Source: Pseudomonas capeferrum (lineage in GTDB: Bacteria; Pseudomonadota; Gammaproteobacteria; Pseudomonadales; Pseudomonadaceae). From it: a stretch of DNA of 64,000 bases. The position numbers and the translations under genes were made by a program. Each line of letters begins with the position of its first letter. Within the stretch, counting starts at the first letter, position 1. This document shows positions 35,052 to 43,258 of this stretch, piece after piece. The DNA lies in assembly GCF_013523055.1 (NCBI RefSeq), contig NZ_JAAMQM010000014.1, positions 62,001 through 126,000 on the forward strand. Direction: 5' to 3'. The notes under the pieces were generated by a model, which worked only from the letters and a program-made list of their open reading frames with translations, searched no databases and was not told where the DNA came from.

Positions 35052-37475
35052 ATGAGCGATCAGCAGGATCTTCCGGAACAGCCCGACGAACACAGTGAAG
35101 TCGAACACCTCGAAGCTGCTTCGGCCGCCGGACACCACCTGGCGCTGCCCGGCCAACAGTTGCCGGACAAGGTCTATGTGATCCCGATCCACAACCGTCC
35201 TTTCTTCCCGGCACAGGTATTGCCCGTCATCGTCAATGAGGAGCCCTGGGCGGAAACCCTCGACCTCGTGGCCAAGACGCCGCATCACTCCCTGGCCCTG
35301 TTCTTCATGGACACCCCGGCCGAAGACCACCGACACTTCGACACCTCGGCCTTGCCGCTGTATGGCACCCTGGTCAAGGTACATCATGCCAGCCGTGAAA
35401 ACGGCAAACTGCAGTTCGTGGCCCAGGGCCTGACCCGGGTACGCATCCGTACCTGGCTCAAGCACCATCGCCCGCCCTATCTGGTCGAGGTCGAATACCC
35501 GCGCCAGCCCGCGGATCCGACTGACGAGGTCAAGGCCTATGGCATGGCCCTGATCAACGCGATCAAGGAACTGTTGCCGCTCAACCCGCTGTACAGCGAA
35601 GAACTGAAGAATTATCTCAATCGTTTCAGTCCCAACGACCCCTCGCCCCTGACCGATTTCGCCGCGGCGCTGACATCGGCCACAGGTGGCCAGCTGCAGG
35701 AAGTGCTGGACTGTGTGCCGATGCTCAAGCGCATGGAAAAAGTTCTGCCGATGTTGCGCAAGGAAGTCGAGGTCGCGCGCTTGCAGAACGAGATTTCCGC
35801 CGAGGTCAATCGGCAGATCGGCGAGCACCAGCGCGAGTTCTTCCTCAAGGAACAGCTCAAGGTGATTCAGCAAGAGCTGGGGCTGACCAAGGACGATCGT
35901 AGCGCCGACATCGAACAGTTCGAACAACGCTTGAATGGCAAGACCCTGCCCGCCGCCGCGAAGAAGCGGATCAACGACGAAATGGGCAAGCTGGCGATCC
36001 TGGAGACCGGCTCGCCCGAATACGCGGTGACCCGCAATTACCTCGAGTGGGCCACGGCGCTGCCATGGGGCCTTTATGGCGAGGACAAGCTGGATCTCAA
36101 GCACGCCCGCAAGGTACTGGACCAGCACCATGCCGGGCTCGACGATATCAAGGACCGTATTCTCGAGTTCCTCGCCGTAGGGGCCTGGAAAGGAGAGATC
36201 AGCGGCTCCATCATCCTGCTGGTCGGGCCTCCCGGTGTCGGCAAGACCAGCATCGGCAAGTCCATTGCCGAATCACTGGGTCGGCCTTTCTACCGCTTCA
36301 GCGTCGGCGGTATGCGCGACGAGGCCGAGATCAAGGGCCATCGCCGGACCTATATTGGCGCGCAGCCCGGCAAGCTCGTGCAGGCACTCAAGGATGTGGA
36401 GGTGATGAATCCAGTCATCATGCTCGACGAGATCGACAAGATGGGCCAGAGCTATCAGGGCGATCCGGCATCAGCGCTGCTCGAAACGCTCGACCCGGAG
36501 CAGAATGTCGACTTCCTCGACCATTACCTGGACCTGCGCCTGGATCTGTCCAAGGTATTGTTCGTCTGCACCGCCAACACCCTCGACTCTATCCCGAGCG
36601 CATTGCTCGACCGCATGGAAGTGATCCGCCTGTCGGGTTACATCACCGAAGAAAAACTGGCCATCGCCAAGCGCCACCTGTGGCCCAAGCAGTTGCAGAA
36701 AGCCGGCGTGGCCAAGACCAGCCTGAGTATCAGCGACAGTGCGCTACGTCTGGTCATCGAGGGTTATGCTCGCGAAGCCGGAGTTCGCCAACTGGAGAAA
36801 CAGTTGGGCAAGCTGGTACGCAAGGCGGTGGTGAAGCTTCTGGAAAACCCCGATAGCAAGATCAGGATCGGTCCCAAGGACCTGGAGGCGTCGCTTGGCA
36901 CTCCAGTGTTCCGCAGCGAGCAGGTACTGGCTGGCAAGGGCGTGATCACAGGGCTTGCCTGGACCAGCATGGGCGGCGCCACCTTGCCGATCGAAGCCAC
37001 GCGCATCCATACCCTCAACCGCGGCTTCAAGCTGACCGGCAAGCTGGGCGATGTGATGAAGGAGTCGGCGGAAATCGCTTACAGTTTCGTCAGTTCCAAC
37101 CTTGCGCAGTACGGTGGCGATCCGAGCTTCTTCAACGAGGCGTTCATTCACCTGCATGTCCCTGAAGGAGCCACGCCGAAAGACGGCCCCAGCGCAGGCA
37201 TCACCATGGCCAGCGCCTTGCTGTCACTGGCGCGCGACATGGCGCCCAAGAAGGGTGTTGCCATGACTGGCGAATTGACGCTCACCGGTCAGGTGCTGCC
37301 GATCGGGGGGGTACGGGAAAAAGTGATAGCCGCACGGCGCCAGAAGATATTCGAACTGGTATTGCCGGAAGCCAATCGAGGCGATTTCGAGGAGCTTCCG
37401 GATTACCTGCGCGATGGCCTGACGGTGCATTTCGCCAAGCGTTTCAGTGATGTCGCCAAGGTGCTGTTCAATTGA
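35052..37475 (+). CDS. lon: ATP-dependent protease Lon (second-copy type)
   Basis: Lon degrades misfolded and regulatory proteins in the cytoplasm. In its 807 residues are an N-terminal LON substrate domain, the AAA+ module with Walker A GPPGVGKTS (~residue 397) and Walker B VIMLDEIDKM, and the protease domain with catalytic Ser in PKDGPSAGI and Lys in IGGVREKVIAA. The N-terminal extension is acidic and longer than in classical Lon. Gene order suggests this is the additional Lon found beside gcd in putida-group strains. It has its own sigma-32 promoter. Its 3' end overlaps the toxin gene on the opposite strand by 8 nt. Confidence 0.93.
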   Translation: MSDQQDLPEQPDEHSEVEHLEAASAAGHHLALPGQQLPDKVYVIPIHNRPFFPAQVLPVIVNEEPWAETLDLVAKTPHHSLALFFMDTPAEDHRHFDTSALPLYGTLVKVHHASRENGKLQFVAQGLTRVRIRTWLKHHRPPYLVEVEYPRQPADPTDEVKAYGMALINAIKELLPLNPLYSEELKNYLNRFSPNDPSPLTDFAAALTSATGGQLQEVLDCVPMLKRMEKVLPMLRKEVEVARLQNEISAEVNRQIGEHQREFFLKEQLKVIQQELGLTKDDRSADIEQFEQRLNGKTLPAAAKKRINDEMGKLAILETGSPEYAVTRNYLEWATALPWGLYGEDKLDLKHARKVLDQHHAGLDDIKDRILEFLAVGAWKGEISGSIILLVGPPGVGKTSIGKSIAESLGRPFYRFSVGGMRDEAEIKGHRRTYIGAQPGKLVQALKDVEVMNPVIMLDEIDKMGQSYQGDPASALLETLDPEQNVDFLDHYLDLRLDLSKVLFVCTANTLDSIPSALLDRMEVIRLSGYITEEKLAIAKRHLWPKQLQKAGVAKTSLSISDSALRLVIEGYAREAGVRQLEKQLGKLVRKAVVKLLENPDSKIRIGPKDLEASLGTPVFRSEQVLAGKGVITGLAWTSMGGATLPIEATRIHTLNRGFKLTGKLGDVMKESAEIAYSFVSSNLAQYGGDPSFFNEAFIHLHVPEGATPKDGPSAGITMASALLSLARDMAPKKGVAMTGELTLTGQVLPIGGVREKVIAARRQKIFELVLPEANRGDFEELPDYLRDGLTVHFAKRFSDVAKVLFN

Positions 37476-38634
37476 TCGTGTCCGCGGGGTTTCCGACCCG
37501 CGGATTTCTCTCCTGGCGCAAGCCTCGTTGCATCTGCAGAGCTTCTTCCCGGATGGAAGTCCATTGGCCGAGGAACTGGTTGAAACGTATGACCAAGGTT
37601 CTGAGCTCTTGAGCGGACTTGGCTTTTAACAGCCTGTCGCGCGAGGCATCAATGTATGTTTCGACCGTCTGCCAGGTGCTTTGCAGATGCGCGCACGAAG
37701 TGACGACGTCCAGCAATTCCAGTTCCAGCTGCTCTAATTCACCCCGGAGCATCTGTATGCGCCCTTCCAAGGTATAAAAATGAATCAACAGGCGACCTAT
37801 GCGGATTCGGCGGTCCTCCAAGGCGTGATACTGATTTCGGGCCTCGCGGGCTTTGTTGCTGTAAATGGATCGCTGGATGATCGGGTCGAGCGGACCTCCG
37901 GCCCAGGCAACCATCGACAGACTCGCATAACGCTTGTACTGACGGCGCAGCCCCGACAGCTCCGTGTCCAGCCATGAAACTTCCCAGCGCAGATTGTCAG
38001 CGTCACCATTGCCTTGATAGCGCTCGGCCGCTCGATTCTTTTCATGTACCTCAGGCACCAGTGTAAAGCGCGCGTGATCACGTAGATATTCGCATTGCGC
38101 TCGCACCATGCCGACCTTTTGATCGAAGCGGTCCACGTCCGAGTTCATCCGGTCAAGGCTGTCGGCCATCCGCCTGACGCTCTGTAAATCCTTCTCCCCC
38201 AGCGTCGCCTGACCCTGTGACTCGTCCCGCTGTATTCGCAGGCTTTCGAATTGCCCACGAAAGCGTTCGCCGGCCAGTTCGATCGCCGAGCAGGCTGTCG
38301 CGAGCTCCCCCGCGAGTGCATGACACTGTTCATGCAAGACGGGCCAGCGCTGGGCATGCTGCCTAAGGTCCATGAACAACAGTCTCATACAGGCAGGTGT
38401 CAGTTCAGGCTCGCTGATGGTCTTGTAACCCAGCCAGGCGACAATCTGGTCGAGGTCCGTCGGCAGAGTGCCGACGTAGGCGGCATAGCGGCTAAGTACC
38501 CGGACATATTCGGGAGTCAGGACCAACCCGCCAGGCCTTGAACCTTCCCGATGATTCATTGCCTTGATCAATCCCAGTGGGAACGTCGTCGCCTGCTCAT
38601 GCAGACGCTCGAATGTCAGTCCTTGCGCGATCAT
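37468..38634 (-). CDS. Second XaxA-type toxin subunit paralogue (A2) with altered membrane segment
   Basis: This 388-residue, mostly helical protein is clearly paralogous to the A subunit encoded two genes upstream. The two align along their length: PGGLVLTPEYVRVLSRYAAYV, WLGYKTISEPELTP, RWPVLHEQ, RFTLVPEV and TWQTVETYIDASRDRL all have counterparts, with matching total length. The membrane-insertion segment differs: where A has GPIGVAITGGIYGAKA, this protein has GPLDPIIQRSIYSNKA (~247-262), with charged and polar residues. It may be a soluble scaffold, a regulator or a third pore component. An AAGGAA ribosome binding site precedes the ATG. The stop overlaps lon. Confidence 0.8.
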   Translation of the reverse strand: MIAQGLTFERLHEQATTFPLGLIKAMNHREGSRPGGLVLTPEYVRVLSRYAAYVGTLPTDLDQIVAWLGYKTISEPELTPACMRLLFMDLRQHAQRWPVLHEQCHALAGELATACSAIELAGERFRGQFESLRIQRDESQGQATLGEKDLQSVRRMADSLDRMNSDVDRFDQKVGMVRAQCEYLRDHARFTLVPEVHEKNRAAERYQGNGDADNLRWEVSWLDTELSGLRRQYKRYASLSMVAWAGGPLDPIIQRSIYSNKAREARNQYHALEDRRIRIGRLLIHFYTLEGRIQMLRGELEQLELELLDVVTSCAHLQSTWQTVETYIDASRDRLLKAKSAQELRTLVIRFNQFLGQWTSIREEALQMQRGLRQERNPRVGNPADTIN

Positions 38635-38670
38635 GTGGTTTCCTTGCCATGCCTATGTCCATGCTTGAAG

Positions 38671-38698
38671 GCGTGCGTATCCTCCTGGATACGCACGC
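38671..38698 (-). promoter_or_regulatory. Perfect 12-bp hairpin with AGGA loop before the A2 gene
   Basis: On the minus strand the arms GCGTGCGTATCC and GGATACGCACGC flank the loop AGGA. It lies in the 74-nt gap between the B stop and the A2 start, with no U-tract after it. An AGGA in an apical loop is the kind of site bound by RsmA/CsrA; alternatively it tunes A2 read-through. Confidence 0.55.
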
Positions 38699-38708
38699 TT
38701 ATCAGGTT

Positions 38709-39707
38709 CTATCCTCGGACACGTTCCTGGTTCAACAGCTCGTACTCATAGGCAAGCAACTCACGCAGCGATGCATCGAGCTGGCGAACGTGTTCGCGAT
38801 CCTGGATCCGCTGCTGCTCGAACTGGCCAGCGAAGCTTTCGAGCACCACTCGGACTCGCTCCAACCCGCTTGTCCATTCGTTGCGGCGCTCCAGCAACTC
38901 AGGCAATGCGTCGAGGCTTTCGAGGTTGTTCTGGCCTTGCTTGATCGCCCCTGACACCTCGTCCAGTTGCTTGCGCAGGTCACGGACACGGTTGCGCCTC
39001 GAGCGTCGCTCTTTCTGCAGTTGGCTATAGCGCATGCCTTCGACAAGATCGCCAAGAAGCGTTTTCAACTCTTCGACTGCCTTGGAAACGGCTTGCGCAG
39101 TAACTACGACCTCGCCGCCTGGGGCGGCCAAGGCGCTGAGCTGTTCCAAGCTAGGAACCACCCCTTCGAACCGGGTTTCGATACCGTTGGCTTCGAGTGT
39201 CGTGAGCGATTGCTCGAGGGCGGTCAGCTTTTGCTGTTCGTGCTCCAGCAGAAGCGCCACCTGTCGCTGACTCTCGCGCTGAGCGACCAGTCCCCCGGTC
39301 AGGTGGGTCTTGCCGGAGGTGGCGTCGTAGAAGGGCAGGCTGGACAACGCACGTTGTTCGCAAGCCAGATGCGCTACTTGCTCCCTCAGCTTCCTGAGTA
39401 TGCCATCGAGCGTATCCTGCGCGATTCCCAGGATCTCGGGGTCATCGCCCTCCTGCTGCAGAATCTCGAGCAGATCCCGCAAGGGTTCCGACCGCAGTTG
39501 CGCGACGACGCGCAGCGCATTGTGCGCCATGTTCTGGCGACAGTTGAGAAACAGTTTCATATGACGCTCGAGGGACTCCTGCAGCACGGGCAGGAATTTG
39601 AACGTACCTTGCTGCCACACCTGCGTATAGGCGTTGGTTGCCGCAAGCACCTTGCTCAGGTCCAGGGTTTCAGGTTGTGCATGCAAAAAGGTAACTTTAT
39701 TAGTCAT
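38709..39707 (-). CDS. Alpha-xenorhabdolysin family toxin subunit B (XaxB/YaxB-like)
   Basis: This 332-residue protein is almost wholly helical with long heptad-rich stretches (for example residues 226-330). It follows the A-subunit gene by 11 nt, the order known for xaxA–xaxB in Xenorhabdus. In that family B inserts first or together with A to form large pores in eukaryotic membranes. A moderately apolar stretch (GVVPSLEQLSALAAPGGEVV, ~182-201) is the best candidate for its membrane-contact tip. No signal peptide is present. Family assignment rests on context, length and helical layout. Confidence 0.75.
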   Translation of the reverse strand: MTNKVTFLHAQPETLDLSKVLAATNAYTQVWQQGTFKFLPVLQESLERHMKLFLNCRQNMAHNALRVVAQLRSEPLRDLLEILQQEGDDPEILGIAQDTLDGILRKLREQVAHLACEQRALSSLPFYDATSGKTHLTGGLVAQRESQRQVALLLEHEQQKLTALEQSLTTLEANGIETRFEGVVPSLEQLSALAAPGGEVVVTAQAVSKAVEELKTLLGDLVEGMRYSQLQKERRSRRNRVRDLRKQLDEVSGAIKQGQNNLESLDALPELLERRNEWTSGLERVRVVLESFAGQFEQQRIQDREHVRQLDASLRELLAYEYELLNQERVRG

Positions 39708-39718
39708 GATGGCTACTC

Positions 39719-40882
39719 TCATTGGGCCGAAATGGCTACGTCGAAGATGTGGGTCAGACGCAGGGCGGTCGTTTCGATGTAGGCCCACTGCGAGAGAAAC
39801 TGGGAAAAATAGAAGATGAACCTGGCCAACTCCTGGCCCGTGGTGATTTTCCCGAGTTTCTCCATCGAGGCTTCGATGTAGCTGCCGACCGTCTGCCAGG
39901 CGGTGTGCAAGTGGGAAGCCGCGGTCACGACATCCTGCAACCGCGTATCCAGTTCGCTCATGGAAGTCCCCAGTTCCTCCATGCGCCCTTCCAGGCTCAG
40001 CTGATCACGCAACTGCTCGGCAAACGTACGTCGTTGCGCCTGGCACTTCTTGCGCTCCTTGCGTACTTCCTCGGCTTTCGCGCCATAGATGCCGCCCGTG
40101 ATGGCAACGCCGATAGGGCCTGCGGCAAGCCCGGACAACGCCGCCGTCACATACTGGTCATACTCCTTGCTCAACTGTTCGATTTCTTTATCGACGTCTG
40201 CGATCGACTCTCGCAACCGCTCCACGGCACCACTACCCCTGGTTCTGTCGATGGCGACAGCCTTTTGCCTGACCGCTGGAATCAACTTGAAACGTGCCTC
40301 GTCGCGGAAGGTCTCGGTTTCCTTGAGCACTGCCGCGACGCGGCCGGCATAGTGATTGACGTCCTCCTTGAGGATCATCATGTAATCCACCAGCGTCGAT
40401 ACCGTTCTCTTGTCTTGCGCATCGAGCGCGACGGGCGCGCCGAACATGATCTGCTCCCACTTCTTCTTGTCGGGTCCCAGCGCACGGACCCTCCGGCATT
40501 CGTCAATAATGACCTTGCCACCGGCATTGATGGAGTTGGCCACCGAGGCCAGCTCGATCGACAGGCCCTTGCTCTGGTCGGACAACGAGCCCCAACGGCG
40601 CGCGTGCGCGCGCAGGGCACCGAACAACAACAGCATTTCTTCAGGCGTGAGCTCAGCTTCGGCGATGCTCGTGTAGCCCAGCCAGCGCACCATGTTGTCC
40701 TGGCCGGCAGGCAGGCTGGTCACGTAATTGGCATACTTGTTGAGCGTGATGATGTGTTCACGCGTCAGGGTCAGCCCGCCTTCATCCGGCCCATCACGCT
40801 CGCTCATGCCCTTTAGCAGCGCACTGGGTAAAGTGGCCGCTTGCTCTTGCAACTGGTCATACTCACGGGATTGAATATTCAT
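39719..40882 (-). CDS. Alpha-xenorhabdolysin family toxin subunit A (XaxA/YaxA-like)
   Basis: This 387-residue pore-forming toxin subunit has long helices on both sides of a glycine-rich apolar hairpin (LAAGPIGVAITGGIYGAKA, ~252-270), the membrane-insertion element of alpha-type pore formers. The N-terminal part includes GGLTLTREHIITLNKYANYV and WLGYTSIAEAELTPEEM. No Sec signal is seen, as in XaxA, so release would need lysis or another route. It is the first gene of a three-gene minus-strand cluster (A, B, A2). The ATG at 40882 was chosen because AAGGA lies just upstream and homology begins there. Confidence 0.82.
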   Translation of the reverse strand: MNIQSREYDQLQEQAATLPSALLKGMSERDGPDEGGLTLTREHIITLNKYANYVTSLPAGQDNMVRWLGYTSIAEAELTPEEMLLLFGALRAHARRWGSLSDQSKGLSIELASVANSINAGGKVIIDECRRVRALGPDKKKWEQIMFGAPVALDAQDKRTVSTLVDYMMILKEDVNHYAGRVAAVLKETETFRDEARFKLIPAVRQKAVAIDRTRGSGAVERLRESIADVDKEIEQLSKEYDQYVTAALSGLAAGPIGVAITGGIYGAKAEEVRKERKKCQAQRRTFAEQLRDQLSLEGRMEELGTSMSELDTRLQDVVTAASHLHTAWQTVGSYIEASMEKLGKITTGQELARFIFYFSQFLSQWAYIETTALRLTHIFDVAISAQ

Positions 40883-41013
40883 GATCTTCGTCCTTGGCAA
40901 CGAGCCCTCGATGGCTCGGCCCGCTGAACTTACGATCAATGGCACACTGACCAGCAGTTGGCAGTGATTCCTCGAAGCCCGGGCCTGCATCGGGCTGTCT
41001 ACCCGGAGTTAAC

Positions 41014-41406
41014 GTGAAAACCACTCGACTGCTTGTTGCCCTTGGCCTGCCCTTGATAGCTGCCTGCTCGCACACACCTGACGAGCCTATGATGTTGGAG
41101 CAGGCCAGCCAGTGCCCGATCGACCTGGTCAGTGGGCAGATCCTTACGCTGCGGCTACCCAGCAACCCCACCACGGGTTACCGCTGGCTGGTTCAGCACC
41201 CAGCGGCCAATATCCTGCGCAGCCTGGGGCCGGAGGTGTACACCGACCCCGAAGAGGCCGGGCTGGTCGGCAGCGCCGGGCGGTCACTGTGGAGATTTCA
41301 GGCCAAGGCTCCAGGAGAGAGCCACCTGATCCTGGTCTACCAGCAGCCTTGGGCACCGGAGGTAAAGCCTGTGAAGACTTTCGACTGCGCCGTGACCGTG
41401 CGTTAG
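41014..41406 (+). CDS. Chagasin-like (I42) protease inhibitor lipoprotein
   Basis: This 130-residue protein has a lipoprotein signal (lipobox LIAAC, Cys ~18). Its mature part carries the three loop motifs of I42 inhibitors: NPTTGYRW, a GSAGRSLWRF variant of GxGG...W, and VYQQPW, close to RPW. I42 proteins block papain-like cysteine proteases. The GTG start has CCGGAG upstream. It is divergent from the toxin operon, sharing a 131-nt intergenic region. Whether it protects against host proteases or is unrelated to the toxin is unknown. Confidence 0.8.
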   Translation: MKTTRLLVALGLPLIAACSHTPDEPMMLEQASQCPIDLVSGQILTLRLPSNPTTGYRWLVQHPAANILRSLGPEVYTDPEEAGLVGSAGRSLWRFQAKAPGESHLILVYQQPWAPEVKPVKTFDCAVTVR

Positions 41407-41502
41407 CCGCAAGTTGGCAAGCCGTTCGCGCGGCGCAATCGATGCACGTGAGACCGGGCTGCGTTAAAATGCCGGCTTTTCTTCTCCCCTGCTGGAATTG
41501 CC

Positions 41503-42246
41503 GTGAGCAAAGAACCCGACCGTCTATTCGCCCAAGCCCTGGAGCAGGTTCCCGACTTCGTCTTCAACGAAGACGTGGTGAGGGTCTTCCCGGACATGAT
41601 CAAACGGTCGGTTCCGGGCTATCCCACTATCGTCGAGAACATTGGCGTACTGGCGGCGCGATTCGCCCAGCCCGGTACTGCCCTCTATGACCTCGGCGCG
41701 TCGCTGGGCGCAGTGACCCAGGCCCTGCGTCGACACGTGCGCAGCGAGGAGTGCCGGGTCATTGCCGTTGACAACTCCGCGGCCATGGTCGAGCGATGCC
41801 GCCAGTACCTTACGGCCCAGGACTCGATGTTCCAGGAACTGCTCCCGGTGCACGTGCTCGAGGCCGATATCCTGGACCTTGCCCTGGAGCCGGCGTCCGT
41901 GGTGGCGATGAACTTCACCTTGCAGTTCGTCGCTCCCGAACAGCGCCTGGCGTTGCTTACCCGCATACGCCAGGCCCTGCTGCCAGGGGGCGCGCTGATA
42001 TTGTCGGAAAAACTGTGCTTCGAAAATGCGCAGGAACAGGCGTTGCTGACCGAGCTCCACCTGGGCTTCAAGCGCGCCAATGGCTACAGCGACCTGGAGA
42101 TCGCCCAGAAGCGTAGCGCCATCGAAAACGTGATGAAACCCGATACCCTGGAAACTCACCGCGAGCGCCTGCGCGCCGCCGGCTTCTCCCAGGTCGTGCC
42201 CTGGTTCCAATGCCTGAACTTCACTTCGCTGATAGCCTTGCCATGA
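41503..42246 (+). CDS. cmoA: Carboxy-S-adenosyl-L-methionine synthase CmoA
   Basis: CmoA converts SAM and prephenate to carboxy-SAM, the donor for the cmo5U34 wobble modification of tRNA. The 247-residue sequence matches: FNEDVVRVFPDMIKRSVPGY near the start, SAM site DLGASLGAVT, VIAVDNSAAMVERC, NFTLQFV and a C-terminal PWFQCLNFTSLIA. A GTG start at 41503 follows TGGA. Its TGA overlaps the cmoB ATG, the usual arrangement. Confidence 0.95.
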   Translation: MSKEPDRLFAQALEQVPDFVFNEDVVRVFPDMIKRSVPGYPTIVENIGVLAARFAQPGTALYDLGASLGAVTQALRRHVRSEECRVIAVDNSAAMVERCRQYLTAQDSMFQELLPVHVLEADILDLALEPASVVAMNFTLQFVAPEQRLALLTRIRQALLPGGALILSEKLCFENAQEQALLTELHLGFKRANGYSDLEIAQKRSAIENVMKPDTLETHRERLRAAGFSQVVPWFQCLNFTSLIALP

Positions 42247-43199
42247 TCGATCTGTCTCCTCTCGTCCGTCGTCTGGCGGCTACCCCTCTGGCCTCCTGGT
42301 CCCGGGGCCTGCAAGCACAACTCGAAGCCAAGCTGGAAAAAGGCCATGGCGACCTCGAACGCTGGCAGAGTGCACTCGACGCTCTGCCACCACTGCAGCC
42401 CAGCGAAATCGACCTGGTCGAAGGACTGCGCCTGGACACCCCATGTGACGAGGCTACCCGCGTGCAGATGCGCCAGGCCCTCATGGGGCTGTCGCCATGG
42501 CGCAAGGGGCCCTTCGATCTGTTCGGCGTGCACGTGGACACCGAATGGCGCTCGGACTGGAAGTGGTCAAGGGTCAGTCCGCATCTGGACCTCAAGGGCA
42601 AACGCATCCTCGATGTCGGCTGCGGCAATGGCTATTACCAATGGCGCATGCTCGGCGCCGGAGCCGAGATGGTCATCGGCGTCGATCCCAACTGGCTGTT
42701 CTTCTGTCAGTTTCAGGCAGTGCGGCGTTACCTGCCGGACATGCCGGCGTGGCACCTGCCGTTCACCCTGGAAGACTTGCCGGCGGAGCTTGAAGGCTTC
42801 GATACGGTGTTTTCGATGGGCGTGTTCTACCACCGTCGTTCGCCCATAGAACATTTGCTGGCGCTCAAGGACTGCCTGGTACGCGGCGGGGAACTGGTGC
42901 TGGAAACCCTGGTGATCGAGGGTGACGAGCATCAGGTACTGGTGCCGGAAGACCGCTATGCACAGATGCGCAATATCTGGTTCCTGCCGTCGGTACCCGC
43001 ATTGGAGCGCTGGCTGCGACGCGCGGGTTTCCGAGACGTGCGGTGCGTCGATGTCAGTGTCACCACTGTCGAAGAACAGCGCAGCACCGAGTGGATGCGT
43101 TATCAGTCCCTGAGCGACTTTCTCGATCCAGCGGATCATGACCGTACGATCGAAGGGCTGCCAGCGCCCCGCCGCGCGACACTGGTCGCGCGCAAGTAA
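42243..43199 (+). CDS. cmoB: tRNA U34 carboxymethyltransferase CmoB
   Basis: CmoB transfers the carboxymethyl group from carboxy-SAM to 5-hydroxyuridine 34 of tRNA. The 318 residues include WRKGPFDLFGVHVDTEWRSDWKW split around residue 90, the SAM motif ILDVGCGNGYYQWRMLG, GVDPNWLFF and VFSMGVFYHRRSP, all typical of CmoB. The ATG at 42243 overlaps the cmoA stop. It converges with pdxJ across 59 nt. Confidence 0.95.
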   Translation: MIDLSPLVRRLAATPLASWSRGLQAQLEAKLEKGHGDLERWQSALDALPPLQPSEIDLVEGLRLDTPCDEATRVQMRQALMGLSPWRKGPFDLFGVHVDTEWRSDWKWSRVSPHLDLKGKRILDVGCGNGYYQWRMLGAGAEMVIGVDPNWLFFCQFQAVRRYLPDMPAWHLPFTLEDLPAELEGFDTVFSMGVFYHRRSPIEHLLALKDCLVRGGELVLETLVIEGDEHQVLVPEDRYAQMRNIWFLPSVPALERWLRRAGFRDVRCVDVSVTTVEEQRSTEWMRYQSLSDFLDPADHDRTIEGLPAPRRATLVARK

Positions 43200-43258
43200 A
43201 GGCAGTTCTCACCCGGTCGGCACGCGCGCCGCGATGGCGAACGTGCCCGGCAGGGTTT

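Noticed and set aside
37468..41013. Toxin region as a prophage or transposon fragment
   Set aside because: No integrase, transposase, terminal repeats or tRNA target were seen at its borders. Transfer is possible but unsupported beyond its accessory gene content.
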